Below, in pieces: positions 40,621 through 42,289 of a stretch of 42,289 bases of DNA. Numbering within the stretch: the stretch's first letter is position 1; every line of letters begins with the position of its first letter. The notes beneath the pieces were generated by a model. That model was not told the DNA's origin, ran no database searches, and worked only from the letters and a program-made list of their open reading frames with translations. The stretch covers positions 1 to 42,289 of the forward strand of contig NZ_JACEFC010000029.1 of the NCBI RefSeq assembly GCF_014180715.1. The letters are read 5' to 3'. The position numbers were made by a program, and so were the translations under genes. This DNA comes from Nocardioides stalactiti (GTDB lineage: Bacteria > Actinomycetota > Actinomycetes > Propionibacteriales > Nocardioidaceae).

Positions 40621-42289
40621 TCAGCCGGCGGCACGCTCCGGGGCGAAGTAGCGGAACGCTGCCCAGTAGTACGGGTGCGGATAGCGCTCCGCGACCTCCC
40701 GACGAGCGCTCCGAAGCGCGCACGCGGGGTCCCGTCCCTGGCTGAGGGCCTTGTAGAAGTGCGTCATCAGCTCGAACGTCACGGCGTCGTCGACGGTCCA
40801 CAGCGCGGCGACCACGCCGCGTGCCCCGGCAGCCAGGCAGGCCGAGGCCAGCCCGATCGGCTCGGCGAGGTAGTCCGGGGACAAACCGGAGCCACACGCA
40901 CTCAGGACGACGACCGACCGGTCGAGGCCCAGCGTCTGGCTGGCGATGTCGCGCGCCTGGAGCCAGCCGTCGCCGAGATGGAGCGCGGAGGACAGCGGGT
41001 TCTCCTGGCGGAACACCCCGTGGCAGGCGAAGTGGACGACGTCAGCCCCGTCGGCCAGACGGGCGAGTGCGTCGCGGGTCGCCTGTCGCCCGAGCAGCAC
41101 CTGCGTGGACGGCAGGAGGCGGAAGATCATCTCGGCCTCGGCCGTGATGAGCGGGGCGTTCGCGTCGGGGACGGCCAGCACGACCGCGGCGACATCAGCC
41201 ATCCCGCTGTCGACCGGGAGCTCCGGCACACGGCGCAGCGGGACCGCGCCGTGGAGCATCGAGAACCAGGGACCGATCTCGTCGAGCAGGGCGTCGAACG
41301 GGACGGCGTGCAGGTGGCGGTGCGCCTCGACCGTGAGGTCCTCCTCGAGGCACTCCAGCAGGTCGGCCAGCGGCGCGAGCAGTGCGTCGTACAGACCGTC
41401 GAGCGCCAGCGACGACGAGACCCCGCCGAGCGGTGCACCGGCGCCGGGAGCCATCAGCCGGCACTCCTGCTGCCAGGCGGTGACGAGCCGGCGGGTCTCG
41501 CCGGCCACGCCGACGAGGCGACGTGCGTCGACCTGGCCGTCGCGGACCACGAACGCGAGCACGTCCTCACCAGCCACGTAGTACTCGACGAGCGGGCCCC
41601 ACGGCACCGCGGGCAGCACCTCCGCCTCGGGCGCGCCGGCACTCAGGATCGGCCGCGTCGCCGTGGCGAGCAGGTCCCTGAGCCGTTCGTGACGCTGCCC
41701 CGGCTGCACCGGTGACTCCTCGGAAGACCGGTCCGGCATCGAGACCGTCGCGTCGGCCTTGGCCATCCGGACCCGCTGCCATGCCTCGATCGGACCCGCG
41801 TGGTCGTTGCGCTCCAGCAGGAGCTCGACGAGCTCCTCCGCCGCCTCGGTGAGCGCAGCGGAGCCGGCACCGGTCTCTCCGAACCGACGCTGCCACGAGC
41901 GTCCGACGGCAACCGCCCGGCGCAGCGACTCCACGGCTCGCTGCGAGTCGCCGAGACGACGCTCCAGCCGGGCGCGGGCGATGAGGACGTCGACCCGCAG
42001 CGGTGGGATGCCCGCCCGGACAGCCAGCTCGGCGGCGGCGTCGAGCAGCTTCTCGGCGACGTCGACCTCCTCAACGCGGGCCCAGGTGAGCCGCGCCTGG
42101 ACGCCGAGGTACGGCGCGTCGTCGTCGACCCCGGCGTCCAGGACCCGGCTGCACAGGTCGCGCGCCGTCGCGACGTCGCCCTCCGAGAGCGCGAGGGCGG
42201 CCTGGGTCAACCAGGTGCGCGCGCGCATCAGTCGGCTGCCGCAGTCGGCGAACAGCCGATCGGCGACGGCGAGCTCGGTGGGCGCCACG
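40621..42289 (-). CDS. TPR-CHAT caspase-like protease, N-terminus beyond the window
   Basis: About 555 codons are open from the right edge to the stop; the true start lies outside. The N-terminal visible part (about 1-180) is an alpha-helical TPR-like array (RTWLTQAALALSEGDVATA, VLIARARLERRLGDSQRAVE). The C-terminal half is a CHAT domain with the catalytic dyad: His in VVHFACHGVF (about 41017-41040) and Cys in VVLSACGSGLS (about 40890-40915). AARGVVAALWTVDD and YYWAAFRYFAPE complete the family pattern. CHAT proteases act in cell death and phage defence (Craspase, gasdermin systems) and separase-like cleavage. Here it stands upstream of coiled-coil and dynamin genes. Target unknown. Confidence 0.9.
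   Translation of the reverse strand, partial: VAPTELAVADRLFADCGSRLMRARTWLTQAALALSEGDVATARDLCSRVLDAGVDDDAPYLGVQARLTWARVEEVDVAEKLLDAAAELAVRAGIPPLRVDVLIARARLERRLGDSQRAVESLRRAVAVGRSWQRRFGETGAGSAALTEAAEELVELLLERNDHAGPIEAWQRVRMAKADATVSMPDRSSEESPVQPGQRHERLRDLLATATRPILSAGAPEAEVLPAVPWGPLVEYYVAGEDVLAFVVRDGQVDARRLVGVAGETRRLVTAWQQECRLMAPGAGAPLGGVSSSLALDGLYDALLAPLADLLECLEEDLTVEAHRHLHAVPFDALLDEIGPWFSMLHGAVPLRRVPELPVDSGMADVAAVVLAVPDANAPLITAEAEMIFRLLPSTQVLLGRQATRDALARLADGADVVHFACHGVFRQENPLSSALHLGDGWLQARDIASQTLGLDRSVVVLSACGSGLSPDYLAEPIGLASACLAAGARGVVAALWTVDDAVTFELMTHFYKALSQGRDPACALRSARREVAERYPHPYYWAAFRYFAPERAAG

Overview
The window is about 42 kb of very GC-rich DNA, densely packed with genes, with frequent GTG/TTG starts, many 4-base start/stop overlaps and several apparently leaderless promoters (TANNNT six to eight bases before a start codon). 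Gene content (ANTAR and STAS regulators, paired dynamin-like GTPases, Wzy-type exopolysaccharide genes) points to an actinomycete. Nocardioides or a close relative is my best guess, from overall style only. I saw no rRNA, tRNA, CRISPR array, insertion sequence or phage gene, and no gene-free stretch above 300 bases. The longest gaps are 2969-3196 (leuS leader), 11467-11629 (photolyase/MerR promoters), 13370-13524, 15189-15299 and 35736-35838.

Left part (1-16.6 kb), housekeeping and small regulated units. A DegV-family gene runs off the left edge. leuS is preceded by a Leu-rich leader peptide and a terminator-like hairpin, i.e. a candidate attenuator. Next come an amidohydrolase, and a TetR gene facing an amidase across two palindromic operators. 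An enoyl-CoA hydratase-like gene overlaps, tail to tail, a four-gene operon (photolyase, FAD oxidoreductase, NAD(P)-binding protein, CPBP protease). This operon is divergent from a MerR/B12 photoreceptor regulator of the CarH/LitR type, and its promoter is covered by tandem 11-bp repeats. A secreted Ca-binding-repeat protein, a STAS protein, an AraC/GAF-ANTAR pair and two hydrolases follow.

Middle part (16.6-35.8 kb), a 16-gene exopolysaccharide cluster, all on the minus strand. It falls into two transcription units that share a near-identical 46-bp element across their first start codons. Unit 1 (35735 down to 26687): initiating sugar-phosphate transferase, GT4, Wzz-like protein with a degenerate ATPase, GT4-GT2 fusion, O-antigen ligase/polymerase, short Wzz-like protein, polysaccharide deacetylase, membrane-anchored glycoside hydrolase. 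Unit 2 (26602 down to 16634): a flippase fused to an O-antigen ligase/polymerase, two GT4s, a membrane-anchored protein, GalE-like epimerase, small APH-fold kinase, GNAT/FemAB-like transferase and a second flippase. Together they would initiate, assemble, export, polymerise and trim a surface polysaccharide.

Right part (35.8-42.3 kb): a minus-strand set of two dynamin/YfjP-like GTPases and two coiled-coil proteins, downstream of a TPR-CHAT (caspase-like) protease that runs off the right edge. This is the best candidate here for a little-described system, either for membrane or cell-envelope remodelling or for stress/phage-triggered proteolysis.
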